Below are positions 7,726-15,336 of a stretch of 20,251 nucleotides of DNA, piece by piece. The stretch comes from Gemmatimonadota bacterium (lineage in GTDB: Bacteria; Latescibacterota; UBA2968; UBA8231): positions 1 through 20,251 of the forward strand of contig JAPPEF010000186.1 in assembly GCA_028875335.1 (NCBI GenBank), in the 5' to 3' direction. A program made the position numbers and the translations under genes. Under the pieces are notes generated by a model. It did no database searches, had not been told where the DNA came from, and saw only the letters and a list, made by a program, of their open reading frames with translations. Within the stretch, counting starts at the first letter, position 1. Every line of letters starts with the position of its first letter.

Positions 7726-9233
7726 GGATGGTCTTTCGCGGTCGAGGTGTGGAGCAGGTCGGCCGGGGCCGCGCCGGCGGAAAAGTGGCTGGACACCCGA
7801 CCGCGGTCGAGGACGATGGAGCGGTCGCAGATGCCAGCGACTTCTTCGGCGTCGGAGGAAATCAAGAGTACGGCAAGGCCCTGTTGGGTCCACTGTCGGA
7901 GCGCCAAGTAGAGCTCGTGGCGAGCGCCCACATCCACGCCTCGGGTCGGTTCTTCGAGGATGAGTACTTTGAGGCCCTCGACCAGCCAGCGGGCCAAGCA
8001 GGTCTTTTGCTGATTGCCGCCCGAGAGCAAGCGCAGCGGTTGGTCGAGGTGAGCGGCGCGAATCCCTAGGCGGTCGATCCAGCTTTGCGCGTGGCTTGCT
8101 TCGCGCGGCTTGGACACGGAGAACAAGCGCGCGAAGCGGTCGATAAAGGGCAAGGTGATATTGGCACGGACGCCGAGATCGGGGACGATGCCCTCGCGCT
8201 GGCGTTCGGCGGCGACGAAACCGATGCCAGCGTCGCGGCCTCGGCGCGGGTCCGCGGGGATATAGGGCGCGCCCTCGAGCGCAATGCGTGCGCCGGGCAG
8301 CGGTCCCAATGCGCCGTAGATGGCCCGGCCAAGTTGGTCAATCCCCGAGCCGAGCAGGCCGAAGACGCCTAAGATCTCGCCGCGGTGGAGCGCAAAGGAC
8401 ACGCTGTCGAGCGCGCCGGGCAAACTCAAATTTTCTACCTCCAACGTAATCCCGCCAGTGCTTGCACCTCGCGGCGGGTAGAGTTCATCGACGGTGGTGC
8501 CGAGCATGGCGTCGAGAACCTCGCGCCGCGAAGCCGTGGCGGTGGCGAAGTCGCCAGCGTTTAGTCCGTCGCGGAGTACGGTGATGCGGTCGGCGACCTC
8601 GAAGACCTCGTCGAGGTAGTGGGAGATGTAGATGATGCCGATCTGCTGCGCCTTGAGCCGCTCGATTACGGCAAAGAGCGCTTGGACCTCGCGGTCGGCG
8701 AGGGAGGCGGTTGGCTCGTCCATGACGATGACTCGCGCTTGTCCGGCGAGGGCGCGCGCGATTTCTACTAGGCGCTTGTGTGGCGCGGAGAGTTGGTGTA
8801 CTGGCGCGTCGGGATCGAGGTCGCAGCCGAGCCGGTCGAGCAGTGCCCGCGCTTTGGTGCGCAACGCTGGGCGATCTACCTGCTTGCCAAGCCACGAGCG
8901 TTTGAGCGGCAGGTCGGCGATGAGGATGTTTTCGGCGACCGTGAGGTCGGGCAAGACCGACACTTCCTGCGGCAAAAAGCGGACGCCGTGGGCGATGGCT
9001 TCTTCGGGCCGGTCGTGGCGCACTGCTTGGTCGTCGAGGCGGACGGTGCCAGCGTCGCGACTGTACACGCCGCAGAGGATTTTCACTAGCGTGGATTTAC
9101 CTGCCCCATTGGCACCCAGCAGCGCTAAGACCTCCCCGGCGTCTAAGCGGAGATCGACCTCGCGCAAGACTTGGGCGCTGCCGAAGGATTTGCAAATGCC
9201 CTCCATGTGCAGGAGGGGTGCGGTATGGCTCAT
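7722..9233 (-). CDS. RbsA-type double ATPase of a sugar ABC importer
   Basis: 503 aa with two fused ABC domains, as in RbsA, XylG and MglA. Domain 1: Walker A GANGAGKS (40-47), signature-like LSAPHKRLVEIARAL (148-162), Walker B with D172-E173, and switch H205 in YISHYLDEV. Domain 2: a degenerate Walker A (GLLGSGID at about 292-299, with no Lys-Ser/Thr), an intact signature LSGGNQQK (403-410) and ILEEPTRGVDVGA (425-437). Loss of the second P-loop is normal in this family, where one site hydrolyses ATP. The replacement of LSGGQ by LSAPH in domain 1 is likewise a usual type of variation. The ATG lies 1 bp after the binding-protein stop. It acts on the inner face of the membrane. Confidence 0.95.
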   Translation of the reverse strand: MSHTAPLLHMEGICKSFGSAQVLREVDLRLDAGEVLALLGANGAGKSTLVKILCGVYSRDAGTVRLDDQAVRHDRPEEAIAHGVRFLPQEVSVLPDLTVAENILIADLPLKRSWLGKQVDRPALRTKARALLDRLGCDLDPDAPVHQLSAPHKRLVEIARALAGQARVIVMDEPTASLADREVQALFAVIERLKAQQIGIIYISHYLDEVFEVADRITVLRDGLNAGDFATATASRREVLDAMLGTTVDELYPPRGASTGGITLEVENLSLPGALDSVSFALHRGEILGVFGLLGSGIDQLGRAIYGALGPLPGARIALEGAPYIPADPRRGRDAGIGFVAAERQREGIVPDLGVRANITLPFIDRFARLFSVSKPREASHAQSWIDRLGIRAAHLDQPLRLLSGGNQQKTCLARWLVEGLKVLILEEPTRGVDVGARHELYLALRQWTQQGLAVLLISSDAEEVAGICDRSIVLDRGRVSSHFSAGAAPADLLHTSTAKDHP

Positions 9234-9234
9234 G

Positions 9235-10407
9235 CTAGTGGTCGGGAATCAACTGCTCGTAGCCGGCGAGTTCGGGTTTGTCCTTGAGGGTGGCCAAGTG
9301 CTCGACGAAGGCTTCTTGTGGGAAGACGTAGTCGAAGCCCGGATCGCCTTGGCATTCGTACTCGGGGTAGAATTGACAGATGTTGGCCGGGCTAATCATC
9401 ACGTGGTTGACGGTGACGGCCGGCGGCACGTCGTAGCCAGCTAGGCGCATCAGGCTCAGAGGGATGAGATAGTTGCCGTAGCGCTCGGGGAAATAGGCGA
9501 CTGAGGCGATGAAGTGCTCCTCGGCGACCATCGTCTCCAACTCATCGGCACCCTTGCCGACGACCAGCGCGTCTGCGCCGCGCCCCTGCTGCTGCACGGC
9601 GCGCAACATGCCGGAGACCGATTGATCGTTGATCGCGGTGATCAGGATCGGCGCACCTTGGGGGATGCGGCCGAGTGCGTTACTCATCTGCTGGAATGAG
9701 TACTGCAGCGTGTTTTTGGTGTCGATGCGGATGATGCGTTCGGGCGGGAAGCCGGGCAGCGAGGCGAGGAAACCGGCGATTTGGCCCTCCGTGCGCATGG
9801 CCGGGATCGCGCCCGACTGCGGCAGTTCGCCAACGACGAAGTATCCCTCTGTGAGCGCCCGGTCGCCAAACTGCACTTTGGCCGCCTGCGCCAGATAGGA
9901 GCCGCCCATAAAACCCGAGCGGGGGTTGTTGGCACCGAAGTAGGTGGCACCCGGCATGGGAATGTCGATGGCGACCACGCCGATCTGCTTGCGGTTGAAG
10001 TGCTGCATGATTGCCGGGCCAAAGTTGACGTCGGTTTGGAACTCGATGCAGAAGTCAACTTGGCGTCGGGCAAAGCTCTCGGCGTTGGCCAAAGCAGTCG
10101 GCCCGTCGAGCCGATTGTCGGCGATCAGCAGTTCGATGCCGGCGGCTTCGGCATTGCGCTCGATGCTCTTTTCGACCTTGATGCCAAAGCTGATGTCGCG
10201 CTGTAGGTTGGCGAAGCCAAAGACTAGGTTTTTGCCGTTTTTTGGGGACGAATTTTGCGCGGCTTCGGCAGCCATTGCTTGTAGGGAATCAGGCGGAAGC
10301 GGCAGACCGTTAAAAGAAGCCGGGTCGAAGCCGTGGAAACCTTCGCTCGATACTGGGATCGGGGCGAGAAACAGACAGGCGGCCAGAGGGAGTCGAATCG
10401 AAATCAT
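9235..10407 (-). CDS. Periplasmic sugar-binding protein of the ABC importer
   Basis: 390 aa. The N-terminus has R5 followed by a hydrophobic run to about residue 19 and a VSSEG region, which fits a Sec signal peptide cleaved near 21. LAAC at 8-11 looks like a lipobox but lies too close to the start to trust. The mature part follows the two-lobe ribose-binding type (KNLVFGFANLQRDISFGIKV, then VGELPQSGAI, then ITAINDQSVSGMLRAVQQQG). This class captures sugars and related small molecules outside the membrane. The last 50 residues include ICQFYPEYEC, a Cys pair that could form a disulfide after export. First gene of the importer operon, preceded by a putative promoter at 10437-10466. Confidence 0.9.
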   Translation of the reverse strand: MISIRLPLAACLFLAPIPVSSEGFHGFDPASFNGLPLPPDSLQAMAAEAAQNSSPKNGKNLVFGFANLQRDISFGIKVEKSIERNAEAAGIELLIADNRLDGPTALANAESFARRQVDFCIEFQTDVNFGPAIMQHFNRKQIGVVAIDIPMPGATYFGANNPRSGFMGGSYLAQAAKVQFGDRALTEGYFVVGELPQSGAIPAMRTEGQIAGFLASLPGFPPERIIRIDTKNTLQYSFQQMSNALGRIPQGAPILITAINDQSVSGMLRAVQQQGRGADALVVGKGADELETMVAEEHFIASVAYFPERYGNYLIPLSLMRLAGYDVPPAVTVNHVMISPANICQFYPEYECQGDPGFDYVFPQEAFVEHLATLKDKPELAGYEQLIPDH

Positions 10408-10436
10408 GGATACACTTTCGTTGGAAATGGGCTGAG

Positions 10437-10466
10437 AATATACGGAGCGGCTAGCGGGTGGCTCAA
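10437..10466 (-). promoter_or_regulatory. Putative sigma70-like promoter of the ABC importer operon
   Basis: On the minus strand TTGAGC (plus coordinates 10461-10466), an 18-bp spacer and TATATT (10437-10442) lie about 30 bp in front of the binding-protein start at 10407. That gives a short leader. Consensus match by eye; no operator symmetry was seen over it. Confidence 0.4.
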
Positions 10467-10507
10467 GGCGCGATTGCTTTTCAGGGGCGATGCGGTTGGT
10501 TACTATT

Positions 10508-10604
10508 TGACGTTACGCAGTACGTGACCGATGGTTGGTTTTCGGCCCGATTCCCGCTGTAGGGGGCGGTTTGAAACCGCCCCCTACCCGGGTGCGTAAC
10601 GTCA
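10508..10604. repeat. 97-bp nested inverted-repeat element
   Basis: Exact 12-bp terminal inverted repeats, TGACGTTACGCA at 10508-10519 and its complement at 10593-10604, enclose a near-perfect palindrome: arms GTAGGGGGCGGTTT (10559-10572) and its complement (10574-10587) with one central base. No T-tract follows on either strand, so it is not an ordinary terminator. No target-site duplication was seen. The symmetry and size suggest a small non-autonomous mobile or REP-like element sitting between the importer and the divergent operon, or a binding site for several dimers. Confidence 0.5.
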
Positions 10605-10629
10605 GTAGGGGCGACCCTTGTGGTCGCCC
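10605..10629. repeat. GTAGGGGCGACC hairpin repeat next to the nested element
   Basis: GGGCGACC (10609-10616) and GGTCGCCC (10622-10629) form an 8-bp stem with the 5-base loop cttgt. It starts with GTAGGGGCG, the same head as both arms of the palindrome at 10559-10587, so the pieces look related. It lies about 37 bp in front of the M24 peptidase start and would be in its leader RNA if transcription starts upstream. Confidence 0.45.
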
Positions 10630-10665
10630 ATTATTTAGACCTGTAACCTGTAAGGATAAATTGAG

Positions 10666-11802
10666 ATGCTAACCAAAGAAGGATGCCGCACGCGGCAGCA
10701 ACGCCTGTGTGCGCGGCTGGCCGAACTCGACATCGACGCGGCCGTGATCAACCATCCGAAGGAAATCTACTACTTCACCGGGATCATCATCCCCGAGGAA
10801 TTCCCCGGCCCGCCGGCGATTTTTTGGCTGGGGGCCGATGGGCGATCCTTGCTAATCGCGCATACTGACGAAGGCGAGCCGTGCGCCGACGAGTGTTTCA
10901 CCTTTGCCCTCAGCGTCGGCGGCACGGTCACGCCCGATTTGCGCGAGGTAATAAGTGGGCTAATCGTCGATACGCTGCGGGCCAAAAAACCAGCGGCTGG
11001 CCGCTTGGGCTGGCAGAGCGAGTTTTTGCCGCGTCGCTTGGGACAGGCGATCGAAGAAGGGTTGGGTAAAACGCCCGCATGGGTCGCGGTCGATGATCTG
11101 CTCGCCGACATGCAGGAGGTCAAAGATCCCGACGAAATCGAGCTGCTGCGCAAGGTAGTGCAGGTTGATCTAGCCGCATACGCCGCGGCGGAAGCGGCGA
11201 TGGCTCCGGGCGTCAACGAACTGGAGGTGCTAGCGGCGGCGCAGCGGGCAGCGCATCTTGCGGCCGGTGAGAAGGTTTTCCACGACGGCGACTACCAGTG
11301 CGGCGAGCTAGGCGGTTTTGCGCGCAATCGCCCGATCGAGGCCGGGGAAATCTACGTCATCGACGCTTGGTCGGTGTACCGCGGCTATTGGGCGGATTTG
11401 TGCCGCAGCTTTGCCGTGGGCGAGCCAACTGAGGTGCAGCATTCCGTCTTCGAGCACGTCAAGGGCTTTCACGACCGCGTCGGCGAGTACTTGCGGCCGG
11501 GTAAGGAGGGCAGCGAATGCGCAGTGGCCATGGACGCCTATATCCGCGAGCATCCCAAGCTAGCCGACGTCGGCTTGATCCACCACGCCGGGCACAACAT
11601 CGGCCTGCGGGCGCATGAGATGCCCGATCTCAACAAGGAGCGCGGCGGCACCTTGCGCGTGGGCAATGTGGTCTCGGTCGAGCCGGGGGCCTATATCCCC
11701 GAAGCGCGGGCGGGGGTGCGGCTGGAAAACATGTACCTGATTACCGAGGACGGCTTGGAGAACTTGTCGCCGTATCCGATGGAATTAGGGGCGCACTGTT
11801 GA
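10666..11802 (+). CDS. M24-family metallopeptidase (Xaa-Pro dipeptidase/creatinase-like)
   Basis: 378 aa. An N-terminal creatinase-type domain (about 8-150; YYFTGIIIPEE) is followed by the pita-bread catalytic domain. All five expected dinuclear metal ligands are visible: D233 and D244 (VIDAWSVYRGYWADLCRSF), H310 (HHAGHNIGL), E339 (SVEPGAY) and E354 (RLENMY). The family includes aminopeptidase P, prolidase, creatinase and hydrolases of cyclic amino-acid osmolytes, so the substrate need not be a peptide. The ATG at 10666 has AAGGA about 10 bp upstream. Its stop overlaps the next start by 4 bp. Lying divergently from the sugar importer and with two sugar-type enzymes, it may act on an imported amide or imide-containing compound, which is inference. 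Confidence 0.9.
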   Translation: MLTKEGCRTRQQRLCARLAELDIDAAVINHPKEIYYFTGIIIPEEFPGPPAIFWLGADGRSLLIAHTDEGEPCADECFTFALSVGGTVTPDLREVISGLIVDTLRAKKPAAGRLGWQSEFLPRRLGQAIEEGLGKTPAWVAVDDLLADMQEVKDPDEIELLRKVVQVDLAAYAAAEAAMAPGVNELEVLAAAQRAAHLAAGEKVFHDGDYQCGELGGFARNRPIEAGEIYVIDAWSVYRGYWADLCRSFAVGEPTEVQHSVFEHVKGFHDRVGEYLRPGKEGSECAVAMDAYIREHPKLADVGLIHHAGHNIGLRAHEMPDLNKERGGTLRVGNVVSVEPGAYIPEARAGVRLENMYLITEDGLENLSPYPMELGAHC

Positions 11803-12587
11803 GCGAGGTGTTTGAATTTGCCGAAGACCTCGCCCGGCGCGCCGGCGTGCTAATCGCTCAAGCGCGGGCGGACCGGGCGCTGGATCTGAGCTACAAGGAA
11901 GGGACTGAGCTGTTGACGTCGGCCGATCTACAGGCCGACCAACTCATCCGCAACGAGATCGAACAGACCTTCCCCGACCACTACATCCTCTCCGAAGAGT
12001 CCTCGCCCCACCTTACAGACCCGGCGCAACTGCGCGGTACCTTGTGGGTCATTGACCCGATTGACGGCACCGTCAACTACGCCTATAACCAGCAGCAAGT
12101 AGCCGTGTCCATTGCCTTTGCCGAAGGAGGCCAAGTGCAGGCCGGCGTGGTGCACTGCCCGTTTGTGGACGAGACCTTTACCGCCCGGCGCGGTGCAGGT
12201 GCTTGGCTCAACGGCCACGCCATCCGGGCCAGTGAGTGCAGCGAGCTATCCCGCGCTCTGATTGGCACGGGCTTCCCGTACGCAATCGAGGGCAGAGTGG
12301 CGCTGGTGGATCGCTTGCGCCGCGTGCTCGGACACTGCCGCGACATCCGCCGCGTCGGCTCGGCCGCAATTGATCTCTGCTGGGTGGCGATGGGGCGGCT
12401 CGACGGCTTTTACGAGGCGCTCAAGCCCTGGGACTTGGCGGCCGCGGCTCTGATTGCGCGGGAGGCGGGCGCTCGCGTCGGGCACTTGCAGCCCGTGGAG
12501 GGTGAGCTGCCGGAAGAATTGTACGGTCGCGACTTGGTCGCCGCCGCGCCGAGAATCTACGAACAATTGGTCGCGCTGTTGCGCTGA
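11799..12587 (+). CDS. Inositol monophosphatase-family phosphatase
   Basis: 262 aa, normal family length. Metal-binding motifs: LSEES (E67), WVIDPIDGTVNY with D86 and D89, and PWDLAAAALIAREAG with D212. The family removes phosphate from inositol-1-phosphate, histidinol phosphate, sugar phosphates or PAP with Mg2+, and the motifs do not separate these. The proposed TTG start at 11799 overlaps the M24 stop (TTGA), giving coupled translation. A GTG three codons later (11808) is an alternative. The strong ribosome site of the next gene lies 5 bp behind its stop. In this operon a role on a phosphorylated sugar or polyol is likely but unproven. Confidence 0.9.
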   Translation: MSEVFEFAEDLARRAGVLIAQARADRALDLSYKEGTELLTSADLQADQLIRNEIEQTFPDHYILSEESSPHLTDPAQLRGTLWVIDPIDGTVNYAYNQQQVAVSIAFAEGGQVQAGVVHCPFVDETFTARRGAGAWLNGHAIRASECSELSRALIGTGFPYAIEGRVALVDRLRRVLGHCRDIRRVGSAAIDLCWVAMGRLDGFYEALKPWDLAAAALIAREAGARVGHLQPVEGELPEELYGRDLVAAAPRIYEQLVALLR

Positions 12588-12603
12588 ATAACAAGGAGAT
12601 CCC

Positions 12604-13764
12604 ATGAAAATCAGCGATATCAAAGCCTACCCCACTTGGGTCGGCCACCGCAATCAGCTCATCGTCAAGGTCGAGACCGACGAAGGCATCCACGGCTGGG
12701 GCGAGTCCGGGCTATCGGGGCGCGAGCTCGCCGTAGTAGGCGCGGTGCGGCACTACCGGGAGTTTTTGCTCGGCCGCGACCCGCGCGAAATCGGGCGGCT
12801 CTGGCAGGAGATGTACCGCGGCCAGTACTTTGAAGGCGGGCGGGTGTTGACCGCGGCGATTTCGGCCATTGACATCGCCTTGCACGACGTGGTAGGCAAG
12901 GCCCTCGGCGTGCCAGTCTATCAGCTTTTGGGCGGCAAGCAGCGCGAGCGGGTGCCCTGCTTTGCGACGACCGGAGCACCGGATCTAGAGACCTTGGTCA
13001 AAAACTGCAAATTGCTATTGGACAAGGGGTGGGACGTGATTCGCACGGGAATGGCCCAGCGCAAACAGTACGACGACGAACGAGTGTTCGAGCCGCGCGA
13101 GTCCATCGGCATCACTGCGGCTTGGCTGACTGAGGTGCGCCGTGAAATTGGTCCCGACCCGATCTTGGGCATTGACTACCACCATCGGCTGACAGTCGCC
13201 GAGAGCGCGTCGTTCTGCCAGAAAATGCCGCCGGGGACGCTCGACTTTCTCGAAGAACCCATTCGCGACGAGTGTCCCGAAGCCTACGAATCGCTCCGCA
13301 CCATGACCGACGTGCCCTTTGCCATCGGCGAGGAATTTGCCAGCAAGTGGCAGTTTTTACCCTATCTCGAACGGGGCATCACGCAGTTTGCGCGGATCGA
13401 CGTGTGTAATGTCGGTGGGCTGACCGAGTCGATGAAAGTGGCGAGCTTGGCCGAATCCCACTACATCGACCTAATGCCCCACAATCCGCTGGGGCCGATC
13501 TGCACCGCTGCGACCGTGCATTTAGCGGCGGCCGTGCCCAACTTCGCGTGGCTCGAACACCGCGTGACGCCGACGGAAGCGGGGCAATTCATGGACGAAG
13601 ATTTGTTTCCAGTGCAGTGCGAATTGGTAGGGTCGATGTTAAAGGTGCCCGAGGGGCCGGGGCTGGGCGTGGAGTTCAATGAAGAGCTGGCTCAGGAGCA
13701 GGAATTCAAGTTTTGGGAAGCGCCGCATTTACGGCGGCGGGATGGGTCGCATACGAACTGGTGA
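12604..13764 (+). CDS. Enolase-superfamily dehydratase, galactonate dehydratase-like (mandelate racemase subgroup)
   Basis: 386 aa. An N-terminal capping domain (1-about 115) is followed by the (beta/alpha)7-beta barrel. Metal ligands: D191 (GIDYHHR), E217 (FLEEP) and E243 (IGEEF). H193, two residues after the first ligand, matches the D-x-H arrangement of D-galactonate and D-mannonate dehydratases. H293 (MPHNPLGP) with D266 (RIDVCNVGG) forms the expected His-Asp base pair. The family removes water from sugar acids to give 2-keto-3-deoxy acids. The exact sugar acid is unknown, and no KDG/KDPG aldolase or kinase gene is in the window. AAGGAG 5 bp before the ATG is among the best ribosome sites seen. 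Last gene of the M24-IMPase-enolase operon. Confidence 0.93.
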   Translation: MKISDIKAYPTWVGHRNQLIVKVETDEGIHGWGESGLSGRELAVVGAVRHYREFLLGRDPREIGRLWQEMYRGQYFEGGRVLTAAISAIDIALHDVVGKALGVPVYQLLGGKQRERVPCFATTGAPDLETLVKNCKLLLDKGWDVIRTGMAQRKQYDDERVFEPRESIGITAAWLTEVRREIGPDPILGIDYHHRLTVAESASFCQKMPPGTLDFLEEPIRDECPEAYESLRTMTDVPFAIGEEFASKWQFLPYLERGITQFARIDVCNVGGLTESMKVASLAESHYIDLMPHNPLGPICTAATVHLAAAVPNFAWLEHRVTPTEAGQFMDEDLFPVQCELVGSMLKVPEGPGLGVEFNEELAQEQEFKFWEAPHLRRRDGSHTNW

Positions 13765-13791
13765 TGACTCCCAGCCGCTGCCAGCAAGCCG

Positions 13792-14958
13792 TCAGGAAAT
13801 TATCTCACCAGCCCACAGCGCCTGTAAAAACACTTTCCAAGGCAAAATGCGAATTGAACCGACGACGCGCTCCGCCGGTTCATTGCAAACAACTAGCGCT
13901 TTTTGGGGCGCGTATTCATCGATAAATACACGTAGCGGTCGCAGGATCTTGTCTTCTACTCGGCTCGTACCCTTTATCTCAATGGCTACCTCGCCATTGC
14001 CCAACACAAAGTCAACCTCCAATCCCGACTTTGTGCGCCAAAAATGGACATCGTAATGTAATGCGCTATAAGAAGCGTGTGCCCTCAATTCGCAAAAAAT
14101 GAAATGCTCAAACGCCTTGCCAAACATTGCACCTTGAGCGCCCTGCAAATGTCGTTTCTCAAGGATTCCGGCTACACCCACATCGAATAAGTAGAACTTG
14201 GATGCCCGCGAAATGACTTGGCGACTTTGCGGAGTCTTGAAAGGTGGGACCATACTGCCCAAAAGCGTATCGACGAGAATCTGATAATACTCTTTTGCGG
14301 TCTTGGAACTGACGCCGCACTCGCGTGCGATGTTGGAAAAGTTGGTCAACTCGCCGTGCGAGTATCCCAGCGCTTCAAAGAATCTGGAAAACGCCGGAAT
14401 ATCGCGCGTCAACCCCTCGGCAAAAATTTCTTCCTTTAGGTAATCTTGTAGGTAGGCGTTTAGAGAACGGCGGTATTGCGTACTGGCGAAGTGATCGGGA
14501 ATCAGGCCGCGATTCAAGATCGTCAAAATATCCATATCGCCGTCATTCAATTCATCGGTCACCAATGGAAACATTTCGTAGCGCCAAGCGCGTCCTCCGA
14601 GCAAGTTGGCCCGTCCCCGCTTGAGCTTGCGCGCACTGGAACCACATAAAATAAAACGCAGCCCCTTGTTTTCAATGAGCCAATGCACTTCATCCAACAA
14701 GAGTGGCACGCGCTGCACTTCGTCCAAGATGATCGGATGCGCCAGTAGTGTTTCGGATTGTGCAAGCAGTTGCTCGCGCAGCAGGGCCGGCCGGCGGTTG
14801 AAATCCAGCATCAAATCCGTCTTGAGAAAATCATAGACTAGGCTGTTGGGAAATGCCTGTTTGAGGTAGGTAGATTTACCCGTCTTTCGCGGTCCCCATA
14901 AAAAAGCCGACTGCCGCTTGGGCAAGTCCATTTCTAATCGCCGCAGATACTGAACCAT
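13792..14958 (-). CDS. AAA-type ATPase with C-terminal DUF4143 domain
   Basis: 388 aa. Walker A GPRKTGKST (22-30), Walker B IILDEVQ (76-82), and sensor segment ILCGSSARKL at about 103-112. A helical part with a winged-helix-like stretch (FSNIARECGVSSKTAKEYY, about 207-225) leads to the C-terminal domain with E314-x-D316 and E327-x-K329 (VDFVLGNGEVAIEIKG), a layout like PD-(D/E)xK nuclease folds. Proteins of this kind are very common in bacteria and archaea, often in variable regions, and their function is poorly known. ATG at 14958 has GGAGGA upstream. The gene converges on the enolase-family gene with a 27-bp gap and diverges from a toxin-antitoxin pair. Codon and base use look AT-richer than the neighbours to the left. 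Confidence 0.9.
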   Translation of the reverse strand: MVQYLRRLEMDLPKRQSAFLWGPRKTGKSTYLKQAFPNSLVYDFLKTDLMLDFNRRPALLREQLLAQSETLLAHPIILDEVQRVPLLLDEVHWLIENKGLRFILCGSSARKLKRGRANLLGGRAWRYEMFPLVTDELNDGDMDILTILNRGLIPDHFASTQYRRSLNAYLQDYLKEEIFAEGLTRDIPAFSRFFEALGYSHGELTNFSNIARECGVSSKTAKEYYQILVDTLLGSMVPPFKTPQSRQVISRASKFYLFDVGVAGILEKRHLQGAQGAMFGKAFEHFIFCELRAHASYSALHYDVHFWRTKSGLEVDFVLGNGEVAIEIKGTSRVEDKILRPLRVFIDEYAPQKALVVCNEPAERVVGSIRILPWKVFLQALWAGEIIS

Positions 14959-14988
14959 TTTGAATCTTCCTCCAAATTAGTCGAACTT

Positions 14989-15008
14989 TTTTGGAGTTTA
15001 CTCCAAAA
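14989..15008. promoter_or_regulatory. Inverted repeat over the ATPase -10 box (putative operator)
   Basis: TTTTGGAG (14989-14996) and CTCCAAAA (15001-15008) are exact complements around a 4-base centre. The site covers the -10 box of the ATPase promoter. TTTGGAGG occurs again as the ribosome site of the same gene. The ATPase carries a winged-helix-like stretch, so self-regulation is possible; this is inference. Confidence 0.5.
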
Positions 15009-15023
15009 TGGTCAATTCGTCAA
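14995..15023 (-). promoter_or_regulatory. Promoter of the DUF4143 ATPase gene
   Basis: On the minus strand TTGACG (plus 15018-15023), exactly 17 bp, then TAAACT (14995-15000). The start codon is about 36 bp past the -10 box. The -10 overlaps the inverted repeat at 14989-15008, which suggests repression by a protein bound there. Confidence 0.5.
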
Positions 15024-15034
15024 GCCGCGAGACA

Positions 15035-15063
15035 TTGACCATAATGCTACGATGACGTATAAT
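15035..15063 (+). promoter_or_regulatory. Promoter of the antitoxin-toxin pair
   Basis: TTGACC (15035-15040), 17 bp, TATAAT (15058-15063): a nearly ideal sigma70 promoter. Transcription would begin around 15070, about 30 bp before the antitoxin ATG. The -10 box lies inside the left arm of the 13-bp inverted repeat, as expected for an autoregulated toxin-antitoxin operon. Confidence 0.65.
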
Positions 15064-15085
15064 CAAGATAAAATTATACGTCATC
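15051..15085. promoter_or_regulatory. 13-bp inverted repeat, putative antitoxin operator
   Basis: GATGACGTATAAT (15051-15063) and its exact complement ATTATACGTCATC (15073-15085) flank a 9-base AT-rich spacer. It covers the -10 box and the probable transcription start. Ribbon-helix-helix antitoxins bind such paired half-sites as dimers or tetramers, so the antitoxin just downstream is the obvious candidate ligand. Confidence 0.6.
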
Positions 15086-15099
15086 TATGAGGAAGACTC

Positions 15100-15336
15100 A
15101 TGCAAACCAAGCTAACGTTACGCCTAGAGGAGCAATTGATCGAACGCGCTAAGGCTCATGCCAAAAAGCGGGGCAAGTCCGTATCGCAGATGGTGGCCGA
15201 CTATTTCGCGCTGCTGGACCGGGAAGATCGACCTGAGACACTGGCACCGCTCACCCGGTCTTTACACGGTGCCTTGGGGGACACTACCGTCGATGAAGAT
15301 ACATATCGCGAGCATCTGGAGAAAAAATACCTGTGA
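15100..15336 (+). CDS. Ribbon-helix-helix antitoxin (DUF6364-like) of a type II toxin-antitoxin module
   Basis: 78 aa. The N-terminal part (TKLTLRLEEQLIERAKAHAK, then KRGKSVSQMVADYFALL) has the beta-strand and two-helix layout of ribbon-helix-helix antitoxins. The rest (about 45-78) is acidic and would wrap the toxin. GAGGA lies 6 bp before the ATG. The stop overlaps the toxin start by 4 bp (GTGA), the usual tight coupling. It should neutralise the PIN toxin and repress the operon through the inverted repeat at 15051-15085. Confidence 0.85.
   Translation: MQTKLTLRLEEQLIERAKAHAKKRGKSVSQMVADYFALLDREDRPETLAPLTRSLHGALGDTTVDEDTYREHLEKKYL

Noticed and set aside
8632..9444. A 270-codon plus-strand frame across the ABC ATPase start and binding-protein end
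   Set aside because: It is antisense to two genes with clear motifs, has low-complexity Arg/Ser/Ala-rich content and matches no family I know; long shadow frames are common in GC-rich DNA.
9235..10407. Lipoprotein signal (LAAC) on the binding protein
   Set aside because: The Cys is at residue 11, too close to the start for a normal lipoprotein signal; an ordinary signal peptide ending near 21 fits better.
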